Shown: piece by piece, positions 5,468-6,098 of the stretch
Numbering within the stretch: position 1 is the first letter of the stretch
Layout of the letters: the number at the start of each line of letters is the position of its first letter
Source of the DNA: Pseudobdellovibrionaceae bacterium
GTDB lineage: Bacteria; Bdellovibrionota; Bdellovibrionia; Bdellovibrionales; Bdellovibrionaceae
Assembly (NCBI GenBank): GCA_014376325.1
Contig: JACMRP010000254.1
Coordinates: 1 to 6,098, forward strand
Direction of reading: 5' to 3'
DNA length: 6,098 nucleotides
The notes under the pieces: model-generated
The model's input: the letters and a program-made list of their open reading frames with translations, nothing else
The model's database searches: none
Told to the model about the DNA's origin: nothing
Made by a program: the position numbers and the translations under genes

Positions 5468-6098
5468 GCTGTTGACCGGCCCACAAGCTGGGCAAATTAT
5501 AGATTTGAAGATGGGCAAGAACGTGATTGGTCGCGGGATGACTTGCGATATTAAGCTTATCAGCCAAGGTGTTTCGAAAGAACACAGCGAAATTCACGTC
5601 TACAAAGAAAAAATCGTCATGATGGATCTGAAATCCAGCAACGGAACTTACATTAACGGTGTACGCATCCAGAATGGTTTAATTCGGTTAGGTGATAAGG
5701 TCAGCGTTCACGACGTGATTTTCGACGTCATTCCGGCAGAGACTCACAAAACGCAAGCTTCGATACACATCGCGATGCCTTCCCGCGAAGGTAATGCGGC
5801 CGTAGCGATGCAATATCAACAAAATCAATTTCCACAAGATTTTCCACAGCAAGCCCCGCATATGATGGGACACATCGATCCCGTATTGCCGACGCCTGGT
5901 CCGGTCGCGGTTACTGCGCCCGAAGGTTTGTTTCAGAATTTACTTTTTCAAGTTCAAGAATACATGGAGCGGGTGGCGCTGCCGGGCGTGTACAGACTGC
6001 CTCAGTTGACCGAATTCCGTTACGTGCTTGCTGGATTCATTGGCGTATTCATTGTCGCCGTCACTTTGTTGTCTATGATTCCTATGGTGCAGATCACA
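5454..6098 (+). CDS. FHA-domain membrane protein (3' end outside window)
   Basis: The frame is open from ATG 5454 to the last base, giving 215 residues without a stop. Residues 1-95 form a forkhead-associated domain: WAIRLLTGPQAGQIIDL, VIGRGMTCDIKL (24-35) with the phosphate-contacting GR, GVSKEHSEIHVY (39-50) with the S..H motif, DLKSSNGTYINGVRI (58-72) with the SSNGTY loop, and IRLGDKVSVHDVIFDV (77-92). FHA domains bind phosphothreonine. A linker rich in Gln, Pro and Met (about 96-158) follows. A membrane helix (about 189-211) comes next, so the part beyond the window is probably periplasmic or a second module. FHA proteins often lie in secretion and pilus loci. It overlaps the DUF192 gene by 14 bases. 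The domain after the helix cannot be judged here. Confidence 0.9.
   Translation, partial: MWAIRLLTGPQAGQIIDLKMGKNVIGRGMTCDIKLISQGVSKEHSEIHVYKEKIVMMDLKSSNGTYINGVRIQNGLIRLGDKVSVHDVIFDVIPAETHKTQASIHIAMPSREGNAAVAMQYQQNQFPQDFPQQAPHMMGHIDPVLPTPGPVAVTAPEGLFQNLLFQVQEYMERVALPGVYRLPQLTEFRYVLAGFIGVFIVAVTLLSMIPMVQIT

Overview
The window looks like chromosomal housekeeping DNA from a diderm predatory bacterium of the Bdellovibrio type. This rests on gene content: a DivIVA-family protein beside yggS/proC/yggU-type genes, divergent to a Tad pilus gene that is followed by DUF192 and FHA-domain genes, in moderate-GC DNA. The assignment is from memory of such neighbourhoods and was not searched. No tRNA, rRNA, CRISPR array or complete mobile element was seen.

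Left part (1-836): the 3' end of a plus-strand gene, probably an outer-membrane beta-barrel protein with a long charged tail, ends at 522. A 314-base gap follows, between convergent genes. It is not empty: about 592-792 forms one long imperfect inverted repeat with a 20/22 outer arm, further matched arm segments and an apical hairpin. A separate 21-base palindrome (623-643) interrupts only the left arm.

Middle part (837-4176): a tightly packed minus-strand cluster, transcribed right to left as maf, yggS, proC, divIVA, yggU and an unrecognised 102-residue gene. maf and yggS share a 4-base stop/start overlap. yggS and proC are 10 bases apart, and divIVA and yggU 2 bases apart. The cluster joins nucleotide-pool sanitation (Maf), PLP homeostasis (YggS), proline synthesis (ProC) and polar or division-site organisation (DivIVA). 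It resembles both the yggS-yggT-yggU run of gamma-proteobacteria and the ylm-divIVA cluster of Gram-positives.

Right part (4205-6098): a plus-strand set starting only 28 bases from the maf start: a TadC-type inner-membrane platform protein, a small cytosolic DUF192 protein, and an FHA-domain protein with a membrane segment that runs off the window. Short spacing (3 bases) and overlap (14 bases) suggest one transcript joining a pilus/secretion platform to a phosphothreonine-reading membrane protein.

The points most worth a second look are the long palindrome in the convergent gap, the Met-Met replacement at the membrane-inserting tip of DivIVA, the divergent substrate loops of ProC, and the DUF192 gene between tadC and the FHA gene.
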